48,895 bases of DNA from Nanobdellota archaeon (GTDB taxonomy: Archaea; Nanobdellota; Nanobdellia; PEZQ01). Position numbers and translations under genes: made by a program. A model generated the notes under the pieces. It was not told where the DNA came from, made no database searches, and worked only from the letters and a program-made list of their open reading frames with translations. The stretch spans positions 1 to 48,895 of the forward strand of contig JAAOXS010000007.1 in assembly GCA_018220985.1 (NCBI GenBank), read 5' to 3'. Position 1 is the first letter of the stretch. Each line of letters opens with the position of its first letter. Positions 12,961 to 21,719 of the stretch are shown here, piece after piece.

Positions 12961-14298
12961 TTGAAAAAAGTTGTGATTGTTGGGGCAGGTCCTGCAGGGT
13001 TATTTGCTGCTTACGAATTAAGTAAGCATGACGATTTGAAAGTTTTCGTAATTGATAAGGGTAAAAGCGTTCTTTCAAGAAAGCGTTCTGATGTCATGTG
13101 TGGTGTTGGCGGAGCTGGATTGTTTAGTGATGGAAAACTAAATTTCACTCCGTCGCTTTCTTTAGCAACGCTTTACGATTTTTTAAGTCATGAGCAAGTT
13201 GATGAATTATTAGTTAATGTTGAAAAAATTTTTTTAAAAATGGGAATGAATAATGATGTTTACCCTAAAGATAATAATAAAGTTGATTTGCTGAAAAAGA
13301 AGTGTAATGAACATGGTGTGGAGTTAAAAGTTAAAAAAATCAGGCATATTGGTAGTGATATTTTACCAAGGTTAATAAGCGATTTTGAAAAAAAACTTGT
13401 TGGTAATGGTGTTAATTTTTTGCTTGAAGAAAGTGTTGAAGAAGTTCTTGTTAAAAATAAAAAAGTATTAGGTGTTAGAACTGATAAGAGAGTTATTGAT
13501 GCTGATTTCGTTATTGTTTGCGCTGGAAGGTTCGGTTTCAATTTTTTCAGCAAGCTTATTAAAAATTTTGGTTTAGATAAGTCTTATCAACCTATTTGGG
13601 TGGGTGTTAGAGTTGAGTTTCCTTCAAGTATTCTTAAGTCAGTGAGTGACATTTTATGGGAGCCTTTTTTTTATGTTACAACTTCCAAAACTGATGACGT
13701 GGTTAGAACCTATTGCACTTGTCCGTATGGTTATGTTTCTATTGAGGATTACGAAAATTTTGTTTGCGTTAATGGTCATAGCACGAGCGATGTGCCTAGT
13801 GAGAATTCCAATTTTGCTTTAGTTTACAAAGTGGCTTTAACAGAGCCTGTTGAGAACACGATTAGTTATGGTAAAAGTATTGCTATGCTGACAACCAATA
13901 TTGGTGGTGGTAAACCTATTATTCAGAGATTGGGTGATTTAAGAAAGGGTAGGCGTAGTACGTGGAGTAGGATTAGTAAGAGTTATGTTATTCCAACTTT
14001 GAGGCAGGTTACGCCTGGTGATATTTCTATGGCTCTTCCTTCCCGTGCTGTGAGTAATTTGTTAGAGGCGCTTGATAAGTTGGATAAGGTTATTCCTGGT
14101 GTGGCAAGTGATTCAACCTTGTTATACGCTCCGGAGGTTAAGCTCACAAGTGCGAAAATTAAGACTGATAAATTTCTTGAAACAAGTGTTGGTTGTTTGT
14201 TCGTTGCAGGTGATGGCGCTGGTGTTAGCGGTAATATTGTAGGTGCTGCTTGCACGGGTATTATTGCAGCTCGCGGAATAGTGAATAAAAACCTTTAA
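12961..14298 (+). CDS. FAD-dependent oxidoreductase (TTG start)
   Basis: VVIVGAGPAGLFAAYELSKHDDLKVFVIDKG dinucleotide-binding motif; C-terminal GCLFVAGDGAGVSGNIVGAACTGIIAARGI. Confidence 0.9.
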   Translation: MKKVVIVGAGPAGLFAAYELSKHDDLKVFVIDKGKSVLSRKRSDVMCGVGGAGLFSDGKLNFTPSLSLATLYDFLSHEQVDELLVNVEKIFLKMGMNNDVYPKDNNKVDLLKKKCNEHGVELKVKKIRHIGSDILPRLISDFEKKLVGNGVNFLLEESVEEVLVKNKKVLGVRTDKRVIDADFVIVCAGRFGFNFFSKLIKNFGLDKSYQPIWVGVRVEFPSSILKSVSDILWEPFFYVTTSKTDDVVRTYCTCPYGYVSIEDYENFVCVNGHSTSDVPSENSNFALVYKVALTEPVENTISYGKSIAMLTTNIGGGKPIIQRLGDLRKGRRSTWSRISKSYVIPTLRQVTPGDISMALPSRAVSNLLEALDKLDKVIPGVASDSTLLYAPEVKLTSAKIKTDKFLETSVGCLFVAGDGAGVSGNIVGAACTGIIAARGIVNKNL

Positions 14299-14325
14299 AA
14301 ACCAATTTCTCATCTTTTTAGTTAC

Positions 14326-14400
14326 AGCGGGGTAGAGCAGCCTGGAGTGCTCGTCGGGCTCATAACCCGAAGGTCGGAAGTTCAAATCTTTCCCCCGCTA
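14326..14400 (+). tRNA. Initiator tRNA-Met (CAT)
   Basis: Acceptor AGCGGGG/CCCCGCT with A discriminator, anticodon arm TCGGG-CTCATAA-CCCGA (three consecutive G-C pairs and A1-U72, initiator hallmarks). Confidence 0.95.
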
Positions 14401-14465
14401 TTAGAGCTCATGTCTATCATAAACATCTTTAAATCAACGTTTGAAAATATTAAAGATTATTTAAT

Positions 14466-14996
14466 TTACATAGCATCATCAAATTCTTCTGGAAATACTA
14501 ATGTTCCTTCAATGTTTTTTAGAGAATTTTTTTCAAGTTTTAAAATCATGAATGCATTAGGATTATCAATCTTGTTTTCGTATTTTTTAGGCATTTTAAC
14601 TTTATAATTTGTAGCACGTTTAAAGCCGAATTTAGGGTAATATTTGGGATGTCCAATTACTACTATTGATTTGAAACCGTGTTTTATTGCTTTTTCAATT
14701 CCTTCTTTCACTAATGATTTTCCCACTCCTTGCTTTTGGTATTCTGGAAGTACAGCAATGGGTCCAAGAGAAAGTGTTTTAATTCTTGAACTATTTGTTT
14801 CTATGAAAATTGGAAAGAGTAGTAAGTGTCCGACTATTTTATTTTTTTTTATTGCGACAAGTGATAGTTCTGATTTATATTCCCTTCTTTTTCTTAATTC
14901 GTTTATTAGAATTCCTTCTTCCTTTCTTTCAAAAGCTTTGTTATTAACTTGTGTTATTGTTTCATAATCTTCTTTTTTTTCAGTTCGAGTTTTCAT
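14466..14996 (-). CDS. GNAT family N-acetyltransferase
   Basis: SLGPIAVLPEYQKQGVGKSLVKEGIEKA acetyl-CoA binding motif; VVIGHPKYYPKFGFKRA. Confidence 0.92.
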   Translation of the reverse strand: MKTRTEKKEDYETITQVNNKAFERKEEGILINELRKRREYKSELSLVAIKKNKIVGHLLLFPIFIETNSSRIKTLSLGPIAVLPEYQKQGVGKSLVKEGIEKAIKHGFKSIVVIGHPKYYPKFGFKRATNYKVKMPKKYENKIDNPNAFMILKLEKNSLKNIEGTLVFPEEFDDAM

Positions 14997-15000
14997 AGAA

Positions 15001-15813
15001 TTATAATTTTACTTTTACAAATTTTAAATTTTCTCCTAATTCTTTATTCAAGAATTCTTTAGCTTTTTTAGATAAGTTGCCGTCACTAATGTATATTAGC
15101 GGCATTTTTTTGTTTCTGAATTCAAACCATGCCATTCCCAAGTCTTTTTCGCTGATAGTTTTTTTCTTCAACGCTTTAACAAAATATTTTTGCGGCATTA
15201 AATCACTTTGAACTTCTACAACAAAATTAGCTTCCCTACCTGAACGAATCACGTTTTTCTCAAGTATTCTGATTTTCTTATTTATGAAAAAATCTTTTAC
15301 GCGTGATGTGAAATCATCATCTGCTTTATCAAGTTTAACAGGTTTAATCGTGAGCGTTTTCTGTTCTTTTACGGGTTCAATTATTGTTTGGCGTATAATT
15401 TGAGGCGTGTTTACGATTTGGTTTTGGTGATTGAAATATTTTAAGAAATATTCGTTTTTTTCTTCAACGCGTTCTACAAAATCTTTCAAATCTTTTGCGA
15501 AGAAGCGTTCTGCAGGGGTTAACTCGTTTTCTTTAATAATTCCTACTTGTTTTATTTTTTCAAGTAATTGTTTTTCCCTATCATTCAGTTTTGGGTAAAC
15601 TCGTTCTCTAACAATGTTTTCTTGCCCGTTCACGTAGTAAAGTGATGAGTTGCCAATTTTTCTACTGCTTGTTTTAACTAATCTTTGTGATTGTAATCCC
15701 GCAAGTATTGCTGATGCGAAAAGAACGTTTTCGTTTGTTGCTTTACTTACTTCAACTGGAAGGCTGGGCCCGTTCTTTTTTACGTATTCTAGTATTATTA
15801 AATTCCTGTCCAT
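15001..15813 (-). CDS. Conserved protein: N-terminal winged helix plus C-terminal domain possibly of restriction-endonuclease-like fold
   Basis: LIILEYVKKNGPSLPVEVSKATNENVLFASAILAGLQSQRLV looks wHTH; C-term NFVVEVQ...KYFVKALKKK...MPLIYISDGNLSKKAKEFLNKEL is reminiscent of Mrr-like folds (weak). Confidence 0.6.
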   Translation of the reverse strand: MDRNLIILEYVKKNGPSLPVEVSKATNENVLFASAILAGLQSQRLVKTSSRKIGNSSLYYVNGQENIVRERVYPKLNDREKQLLEKIKQVGIIKENELTPAERFFAKDLKDFVERVEEKNEYFLKYFNHQNQIVNTPQIIRQTIIEPVKEQKTLTIKPVKLDKADDDFTSRVKDFFINKKIRILEKNVIRSGREANFVVEVQSDLMPQKYFVKALKKKTISEKDLGMAWFEFRNKKMPLIYISDGNLSKKAKEFLNKELGENLKFVKVKL

Positions 15814-15854
15814 TAAATAAGATTTAATAAGTCATGCTTTTTCTTGTTTTCTAT

Positions 15855-16382
15855 ATGAGAAAACCAACATTAAAGCAAGCAAGACAATTAGTGAAACTTG
15901 CAAGAGCAGTTATTGAAAATGGTGTTTTGGTTGAAACAAGTTTTAAGGAGGATGCTGGTGTTTTCGTAACTCTTGAAAAAAAGGGTGAATTGCGTGGTTG
16001 TGTTGGCATTATTCAGTCTAGTAATGTTAATGATTTAATTATTCGTACAGCACGCAGTGCTGCTTTTGAAGATTCTCGTTTTCCGCCTGTTCAAGAAACT
16101 GAATTTGGTGAAATAATTGTTGAAATTTCTTTATTATCCAAACCTGTTAAGTGCGATTTAAGCATTATTAATTGCGGTGATGGTGTTATTTTAAAACAGG
16201 GGTTGAATCATGCTTTATTCTTGCCTCAAGTTTGGAAGCAATTACCTGATAAGAATGATTTTTTAAATCAGCTCGCGCTCAAAGCTGGTTTAACAAGTTA
16301 TGAGCATGCTGTTTTTGAAAAGTTTTCAGTAATTTCTTTCAAAGAGGAGAAACCTTATGGCGATGTTTTTTTTGAGAGTTAA
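15855..16382 (+). CDS. amrA: AMMECR1 domain protein (AmmeMemoRadiSam system protein A); ORF track start 15834
   Basis: GVFVTLEKKGELRGCVGIIQ...RTARSAAFEDSRFPPV...EISLLSKP, AMMECR1 signature. Confidence 0.93.
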   Translation: MRKPTLKQARQLVKLARAVIENGVLVETSFKEDAGVFVTLEKKGELRGCVGIIQSSNVNDLIIRTARSAAFEDSRFPPVQETEFGEIIVEISLLSKPVKCDLSIINCGDGVILKQGLNHALFLPQVWKQLPDKNDFLNQLALKAGLTSYEHAVFEKFSVISFKEEKPYGDVFFES

Positions 16383-16965
16383 GCCAATAACTCCATAATA
16401 ATAATATGATTATTATTAATCCTTCTCTCCATAGAAATGTGTGAACAAAATTGAAAACATTGTCGCCGAACAATATTCCTAAAAGTATTGTTGTATACAA
16501 ACGCAAGTAGTTTATTATTATCATTACTGGTAAGAATTTTATGATTGCTTTAACTTTTTTTGAAAACTTAATTTTTGGAACTGAAAACGTTAATGCAAAT
16601 AATGCGAGTATTGAACGATAACCTGTGCAAGCACGTCCTATACCAACTTGTTTTTCAAGTCCTTCAATTTCGAGTACGGGCATTTTCAAGCCATTATTTT
16701 CGTAACCAATTGTTTCATTCACGTTAATGCCTTGAATTATTAGTGTTGTGCTTACACTTGTTGAGAACAATTTTTCAAACCAGAATAGTGAGAAATTTGA
16801 TTCCATTATTAAATAAAGCGGTGTTGCTAACAAGATTAGTGTTGTGAGAAATATTATGGCGTTCCATTTTTTAACGTACTTTTTTTGAATAGTATTCCTG
16901 TAATTCTCGTATGACTTTTTTGTGTTTTCTAAGTTTTTCAAAATTCGTGTCATCGATTTTGTCAT
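16339..16965 (-). CDS. Archaeosortase/exosortase family protein
   Basis: Multi-TM; ACTGYRSILALFAL (catalytic Cys), NYLRLYTTILLG (Arg), FNFVHTFLW (His): the exosortase-type Cys/Arg/His pattern. Confidence 0.82.
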   Translation of the reverse strand: MTKSMTRILKNLENTKKSYENYRNTIQKKYVKKWNAIIFLTTLILLATPLYLIMESNFSLFWFEKLFSTSVSTTLIIQGINVNETIGYENNGLKMPVLEIEGLEKQVGIGRACTGYRSILALFALTFSVPKIKFSKKVKAIIKFLPVMIIINYLRLYTTILLGILFGDNVFNFVHTFLWREGLIIIILLLWSYWLNSQKKHRHKVSPL

Positions 16966-17041
16966 TGTCTATTATAGTGTTTATGCGTTCTTCAAGTTTT
17001 TCCAAGTTTTTTCTTAGTTTTACAAGTTGTTCTTTTCCCAT
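16871..17041 (-). CDS. Small charged coiled-coil-like ORF (56 aa), below ORF track cut-off
   Basis: ATG at 17041: MGKEQLVKLRKNLEKLEERINTIIDNDKIDDTNFEKLRKHKKVIRELQEYYSKKVR*; overlaps the archaeosortase 5' end out of frame. Confidence 0.45.
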   Translation of the reverse strand: MGKEQLVKLRKNLEKLEERINTIIDNDKIDDTNFEKLRKHKKVIRELQEYYSKKVR

Positions 17042-17043
17042 TT

Positions 17044-17691
17044 TTATTCGTATTTTTTGTTTATTATATTTTGGAAGCGTTCGCTCATGATTTTTCCAAC
17101 GCCTTCAACATTTATCAATTCTTCTGGGCTGGAGTTAATAATTTTCTTAACTGTTTTGAAGTGGTTAAGCAAGTTTTGCGCTGTTTTCCTTCCAACATGG
17201 GGTAGTGATGTTATTATGAATTCCATTAGTTCTTTGTCAGTTAATGGTTTTCTTTCACCTCTTAAGCTTACAAGTTGTTTTTGTTTTCTTTCTCTTTTTA
17301 GTATTGTTTCAAACATGCTGGCTGTGTCGTGATGGTTTTTCGTGAAGATTATTGGTATTTTCATGTCAAGGGTTATGCTTAGCATAGCACCTCTTATTGC
17401 GTTAGGGTGAATGTTTCTAACTGCGTAAATGTTTTCACTTCCTTCAATTATTATGAATGGTTTTTCATAATTTTGCAGTAAGTTATGGGCTTGTTTGAAA
17501 AGCCTGTTGTCAAGTATGCTGTTCACAAAGTCGTTGACGCTTTTTCGCTCACAGCAAATCTTGTCTGTTAGTATGTAATCACCTACTTCTAATTGTTCAG
17601 GTATTATTCTGAAATCTTTTTCGAATAAGGTTTTTACCACTCCGCTTTTCAATTCACGGTTATCAACTATGATTTGGAATTGCTCTTCCAT
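17044..17691 (-). CDS. ERCC4-domain nuclease with HhH (XPF/Hef nuclease half)
   Basis: VDNRELKSGVVKTLFE...LEVGDYILTDKICCERKSVNDFVNSILDNRLFKQ (ERKxxxD nuclease motif), tandem HhH SLPHVGRKTAQNLLNHF, NVEGVGKIMSERF. Confidence 0.95.
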   Translation of the reverse strand: MEEQFQIIVDNRELKSGVVKTLFEKDFRIIPEQLEVGDYILTDKICCERKSVNDFVNSILDNRLFKQAHNLLQNYEKPFIIIEGSENIYAVRNIHPNAIRGAMLSITLDMKIPIIFTKNHHDTASMFETILKRERKQKQLVSLRGERKPLTDKELMEFIITSLPHVGRKTAQNLLNHFKTVKKIINSSPEELINVEGVGKIMSERFQNIINKKYE

Positions 17692-17757
17692 GTTTATTAA
17701 AAATAATGTATGTTATCATAATTGAAGTTTATGCTTTTTTTTCAGAATTCGTTTTTT

Positions 17758-18555
17758 CTAGTTTGTTATTTTTGCAAGAACTTTTCGAATTATGTTTTTC
17801 TTCCCGTAATATTTCTCTTCCGTGATTTTTTCAAGTATTTTTTCGTAATCCTCACTTGCTTTAGAGTACGGGAATGAATGTATTATTGGAACTCTTTTCT
17901 TTATGCTTTCAATTATTTTTTCATCAGCTCTTACAACGCCAAGTATTGGTATTCCCAAATTTTTGCTAATATCATTTAATAAGTCTATATTATCAGGATT
18001 AGTTTTCGTAAGTATTAGTCCTAACAATTTTTTCTTTTTCTTTTTACAGTACTCAATTGTTCTTTTAGCTTCAAGTAATGCGGGCCATTCACTGTTTGAT
18101 ACTACAATTATTTCATTACTCGCGTCTATACCTGAACCGCTTTCATCACCTAGTGTTGGTGCGCAATCGAGTAATATGTAATCAACATGTTCTTTTAATT
18201 CGTTAACAATTTTTTTAACGCCTTTAGGGTCAACGTCTATGCTTGAAATATTGGTTGTTGCAGGTATGAATCTTGCACCGCTAGGGTGAGAGTACATTGC
18301 TTGCGATACGTGAGCTTTTCCTTTTAGGACATCATTTAAGCTTATGTTGTAAGAGTATTTTCCTAAATGAACGCTTAATCCTGCTGAAGTGGTGTTGGCA
18401 TCTATCATTATAACATCTTCATGATAGTTGTATGCTAATCCTGTTCCAAGGTTGGTGGTCGTAGTTGTTTTTCCCACTCCTCCTTTTCCGCTTACTATTC
18501 CAATAATTCTTGCGCCAAAAGTGTTTGTTGAAACATTAATCATAAATTTTTTCAC
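17758..18555 (-). CDS. MinD/ParA-like P-loop ATPase
   Basis: RIIGIVSGKGGVGKTTTTTNLGTGLA deviant Walker A; VDYILLDCAPTLGDE. Confidence 0.93.
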   Translation of the reverse strand: MKKFMINVSTNTFGARIIGIVSGKGGVGKTTTTTNLGTGLAYNYHEDVIMIDANTTSAGLSVHLGKYSYNISLNDVLKGKAHVSQAMYSHPSGARFIPATTNISSIDVDPKGVKKIVNELKEHVDYILLDCAPTLGDESGSGIDASNEIIVVSNSEWPALLEAKRTIEYCKKKKKKLLGLILTKTNPDNIDLLNDISKNLGIPILGVVRADEKIIESIKKRVPIIHSFPYSKASEDYEKILEKITEEKYYGKKNIIRKVLAKITN

Positions 18556-18793
18556 CTTCTGCCCATTTGATTAGTTTTGCTTTATCAAATGATTCTTCAA
18601 TGTCAGATTTCTTTTTTGTTATTCTAACTGTTTTTTTCGTTATTGTTTTCATCTCATTCCATGGTAGTTTTTCAGTTGTTTCTCGTGTTTCTTCACTTTC
18701 TTCTTCGGTTGTTTTAATAAGTTTGTATAAAACAAATAATGCAACTAACACGATTATTCCATATCCAACTTTTATCCATACGGGGTCTAACAT
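18536..18793 (-). CDS. Small single-TM protein with charged cytoplasmic tail
   Basis: N-terminal TM VGYGIIVLVALFVLYKLI then acidic/basic tail; overlaps the MinD-like gene start by 20 nt. Confidence 0.7.
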   Translation of the reverse strand: MLDPVWIKVGYGIIVLVALFVLYKLIKTTEEESEETRETTEKLPWNEMKTITKKTVRITKKKSDIEESFDKAKLIKWAEGEKIYD

Positions 18794-18829
18794 TTACTTT
18801 TAATCAAATAACTTTCCTCTTTTAAATTT

Positions 18830-20332
18830 TTATTGCTTGGCAGGATATAGTATTCTGGTTAGGCTTGTTTGTTTTTCAGTTTCTGACATTTCACTTAGTG
18901 TTTTTTTCATTTTTTTTTCATTTTGTTTTCCAGCCCAGTAATATTTTTCGTCCAAACATCCTTTTGTTATTAGAACGTATATTTTTCCAATTCGTGTTCT
19001 TCCAATTCGTCCTTTTCTTTGTATTGTTTGAATTGCTGAAGGTGATGGTTCAAAAAATATTCCTACATCAGCGTCGCTTACGTGTAGTCCTTCATTTATG
19101 ACTTGTGTTGCTACGAGAACATTTATTTTCCCGTCTTTAAATTTTTGCAGTGTTTCAAGTTGTTTTTTTTGTGTTATTCCATCTTTCTGCCCTAAAAATT
19201 CTTCTGATTTAACATTTTTTATTTTGTTTAGTTTTTTTGAAATATTTTTTGAATTATCTCTTAGTTTTGTGAAAATGATTATTTTATTTTTTTTCAAAAC
19301 TTGTTTTTTTACGAGGTTGGTTAAAACATTGATTTTAGGGTGTTCTTCACTTGTTTCAAGTGCTTTTCTGTACGCGTCGTAGAAGTTTGGATTATTGAAT
19401 AATAAAGCGCTGGATTTAGTTTTGTTTTTTTCTTTTTCAATTTTTTTCATGTAATTAACTAGTGGTTGAACTCCTTTTGTTTCAATTAGTTCAAGTGCGT
19501 GAAGTGTTTTGAACGCGGCGCTAACTTCTTTTATACTTGAATAAGTGGTGTAGTCAGCGTTACCTGTTGAGGATATGTTTCTTAATTCTTTTTGCAGGTC
19601 AAGTAATTTTTTTTTGCTGACGTAACTTTTGTTCGTGATTAATCCTTTATTTTTTAGTGTGTTAAGTGTTAGCGTTTTGACTTGTTCAAGGTCGTGTTTG
19701 ATTTTTTTCATTTCAGTTGGCAGTTCAACAAATAATGGTATAACTTTTTTTTCTTTTACGTAGGGTTTGACAGTTAAGCTGTCAACACTTTTAACATGAA
19801 TTTTTTTCAAGTTTAAGTTTTCACAAACAATTTTTACACGTTCTTTATCTTTTCCTGGTGATGCTGTCATTGCAAGAATATGTCCTTCAGGGTTTAATCG
19901 TGAGTATTGTTTTGCAAGAAAAACATAAGCGTAATCCCCTATTGCTCTGTGCGCTTCATCGAAAATCATTAGTGCAACGTTTTTCAAATTAATTCTTCCA
20001 CTTATAACATCGTTTTCAATGGTTTGAGGTGTGCAAAAAATTGTGTTAGCGTTTTCGTAAACTTTTTTTCTTTCTTTTGGGGGTATTAATCCTGTTACTA
20101 TAACGCTTTTGAAATTTGCGTATTCATCAAATAATTTTTTATGCTGTTCAACAAGAGGTCTTGTCGGTGCCATGAAAACGATTTTTCCAATTTCGCGTTT
20201 TATAATGCTTAATCCAAGTGCAATGAATGTTTTTCCAAGCCCTGTTGGCACAACTATTAGTGAATTATTTTTTAAGGCTTTGTCAAGAAGTTCTTCTTGG
20301 TATAGTCTAAGTTCAAGTTTTTTTTTAAGCAT
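18830..20332 (-). CDS. Hef-type SF2 helicase (helicase half only)
   Basis: SLIVVPTGLGKTFIALGL, FMAPTRPLVEQHKKLF, MIFDEAHRAIGDYAYVFLAKQY, VLVATQVINEGLHV, QTIQRKGRIGRTRIGK, as in Hef/FANCM/Mph1 helicases. Confidence 0.93.
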   Translation of the reverse strand: MLKKKLELRLYQEELLDKALKNNSLIVVPTGLGKTFIALGLSIIKREIGKIVFMAPTRPLVEQHKKLFDEYANFKSVIVTGLIPPKERKKVYENANTIFCTPQTIENDVISGRINLKNVALMIFDEAHRAIGDYAYVFLAKQYSRLNPEGHILAMTASPGKDKERVKIVCENLNLKKIHVKSVDSLTVKPYVKEKKVIPLFVELPTEMKKIKHDLEQVKTLTLNTLKNKGLITNKSYVSKKKLLDLQKELRNISSTGNADYTTYSSIKEVSAAFKTLHALELIETKGVQPLVNYMKKIEKEKNKTKSSALLFNNPNFYDAYRKALETSEEHPKINVLTNLVKKQVLKKNKIIIFTKLRDNSKNISKKLNKIKNVKSEEFLGQKDGITQKKQLETLQKFKDGKINVLVATQVINEGLHVSDADVGIFFEPSPSAIQTIQRKGRIGRTRIGKIYVLITKGCLDEKYYWAGKQNEKKMKKTLSEMSETEKQTSLTRILYPAKQ

Positions 20333-20359
20333 TATATTATAAGAATTCGCGTTTTTTAT

Positions 20360-21127
20360 TTATTTTTTCCGGTTTATGAATTCTACTAATCTGTTTGCGC
20401 CTTCAAGTTCGGGCATCACAATGTAGTCTGCTCCTGCTTGTTTCATTTTTTTCATAGTTGTCACACTGCTCGCGCGAGTTCCGATTAACGTTTTTTCGTT
20501 TAATTGTTTGATTGAAAGAATTATGAATAATGCATCTCCACTATCGCTTAAAGATATTATTGCGCCTTTGGCTTTTGTGACTCCTGCTTTTTTTAGTATT
20601 TCATCACTTAAGCAGTCACCTTCTATTACGAAAAACCCTTTTCTCCTTAATAATCTGGTTGTTGTAGGGTCATTTTCTATTATTACAAATTTTTTTCCTT
20701 CTTCATGAAGTTCTTGAGCTGCGTGCGCGCCTACTGAACCGCCGCCACAAATTATTACGTGTTTTCGCATATTGGAGATTTTTATCATTCCTAACACTTC
20801 TTTGAAATTAGATCTTAATAATAAGTTGATTATGTTTTCACTAATATAATATATTATTCCAATGCTTAAAAATGCGATTATTAAGTAGAATATTCCTAAA
20901 AATAAATTACCTTCTTCCGCATGAGCTGTTTTAGGGTAAAAAACTTTTATAGCTGCTTCTTGCAGTGCTTCGCTAAAACTCACGCCTTGCCATATGCTTA
21001 GGATTGTTCCGCCAATCACCACTAGTATGATAAGTGCTACAAAACCTATTAGTATGTGTCTTATATCTTCAACAAATTTTTTAATACCTTTTAATTCTCC
21101 AATGAATTTGTCAACTTTTTTTTTCAT
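20360..21127 (-). CDS. TrkA-N (RCK) domain protein with two-TM channel-like N-terminus
   Basis: RKHVIICGGGSVGAHAAQELHEEGKKFVIIENDPTTTRLLRRKGFFVIEGDC Rossmann RCK; preceded by two TM segments. Confidence 0.88.
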   Translation of the reverse strand: MKKKVDKFIGELKGIKKFVEDIRHILIGFVALIILVVIGGTILSIWQGVSFSEALQEAAIKVFYPKTAHAEEGNLFLGIFYLIIAFLSIGIIYYISENIINLLLRSNFKEVLGMIKISNMRKHVIICGGGSVGAHAAQELHEEGKKFVIIENDPTTTRLLRRKGFFVIEGDCLSDEILKKAGVTKAKGAIISLSDSGDALFIILSIKQLNEKTLIGTRASSVTTMKKMKQAGADYIVMPELEGANRLVEFINRKK

Positions 21128-21186
21128 TTACTAATTATATACTGCAATCCTAATTATTAAAAACTTATATTACTGAATAAGCTTTA

Positions 21187-21230
21187 AATATTATCATTTT
21201 TTATTAAACTAGTAGGGGTGTGATAATATT
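21187..21230. promoter_or_regulatory. Inverted repeat AATATTATCA...TGATAATATT flanking promoter/SD region of the gene at 21231
   Basis: 10-bp perfect arms at 21187-21196 and 21221-21230, the right arm abutting the ATG; SD-like GGGGTG in the spacer. Confidence 0.5.
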
Positions 21231-21719
21231 ATGGGTTTAATGGGTTTGTTTGTAAAAAAGAAAAAAGAAGCGCCTAAGCCATTTAATCTTCCTAAACTAT
21301 CGGGAAGTGAGAGTTTTGGTTTGAAACCATTGCAGGGTTCTAAACAATTCATGAGTGAGGCTCCTAAAAAAGAGCTTTCCTCAATTAAGGAAATGGCTTT
21401 TCCTAAACTACCTGAACCACGTGCTTTTGGAAAATCTATTCCTGCACCTAAACCGTTGGAGCTTCCAAGTGTTAGTGTGGAAAAAATGCCTGAACCTCAT
21501 TTGTTTGTTAAAGTTGATAAATATAGGCAAGTGCGGGAGAGTAGTAAAAAGCTTGCTGAGAAGCTTAAGGATTTAACAGGGACTCTTGAAAAGTTGGAAG
21601 ATTTGAAAAAGGAAGAGGAACAAAAATTAGGTGATCTTAGGGGAACTTTGAAAAACATGAGTGATGCCGCGTCCGAACTTGATAAGACTTTCAGGTCTGC
21701 GCGAGAAGAATATGAATAA
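21231..21719 (+). CDS. Hypothetical protein: Pro-rich N-terminus and coiled-coil C-terminus
   Basis: ORF with SD; composition APKPFNLPKLSGSESFGLKP... then LFVKVDKYRQVRESSKKLAEKLKDLTGTLEKLEDLKKEEEQKL. Confidence 0.75.
   Translation: MGLMGLFVKKKKEAPKPFNLPKLSGSESFGLKPLQGSKQFMSEAPKKELSSIKEMAFPKLPEPRAFGKSIPAPKPLELPSVSVEKMPEPHLFVKVDKYRQVRESSKKLAEKLKDLTGTLEKLEDLKKEEEQKLGDLRGTLKNMSDAASELDKTFRSAREEYE

Noticed and set aside
14122-14607. ORFs overlapping the initiator tRNA region on both strands
   Set aside because: They cross the tRNA-Met gene and have no coding signature; the tRNA explains the conserved sequence.
18865-19382. Phe/Ser/Leu-rich plus-strand ORFs opposite the Hef helicase
   Set aside because: Translations of T-rich antisense sequence; the minus-strand helicase motifs are clear.
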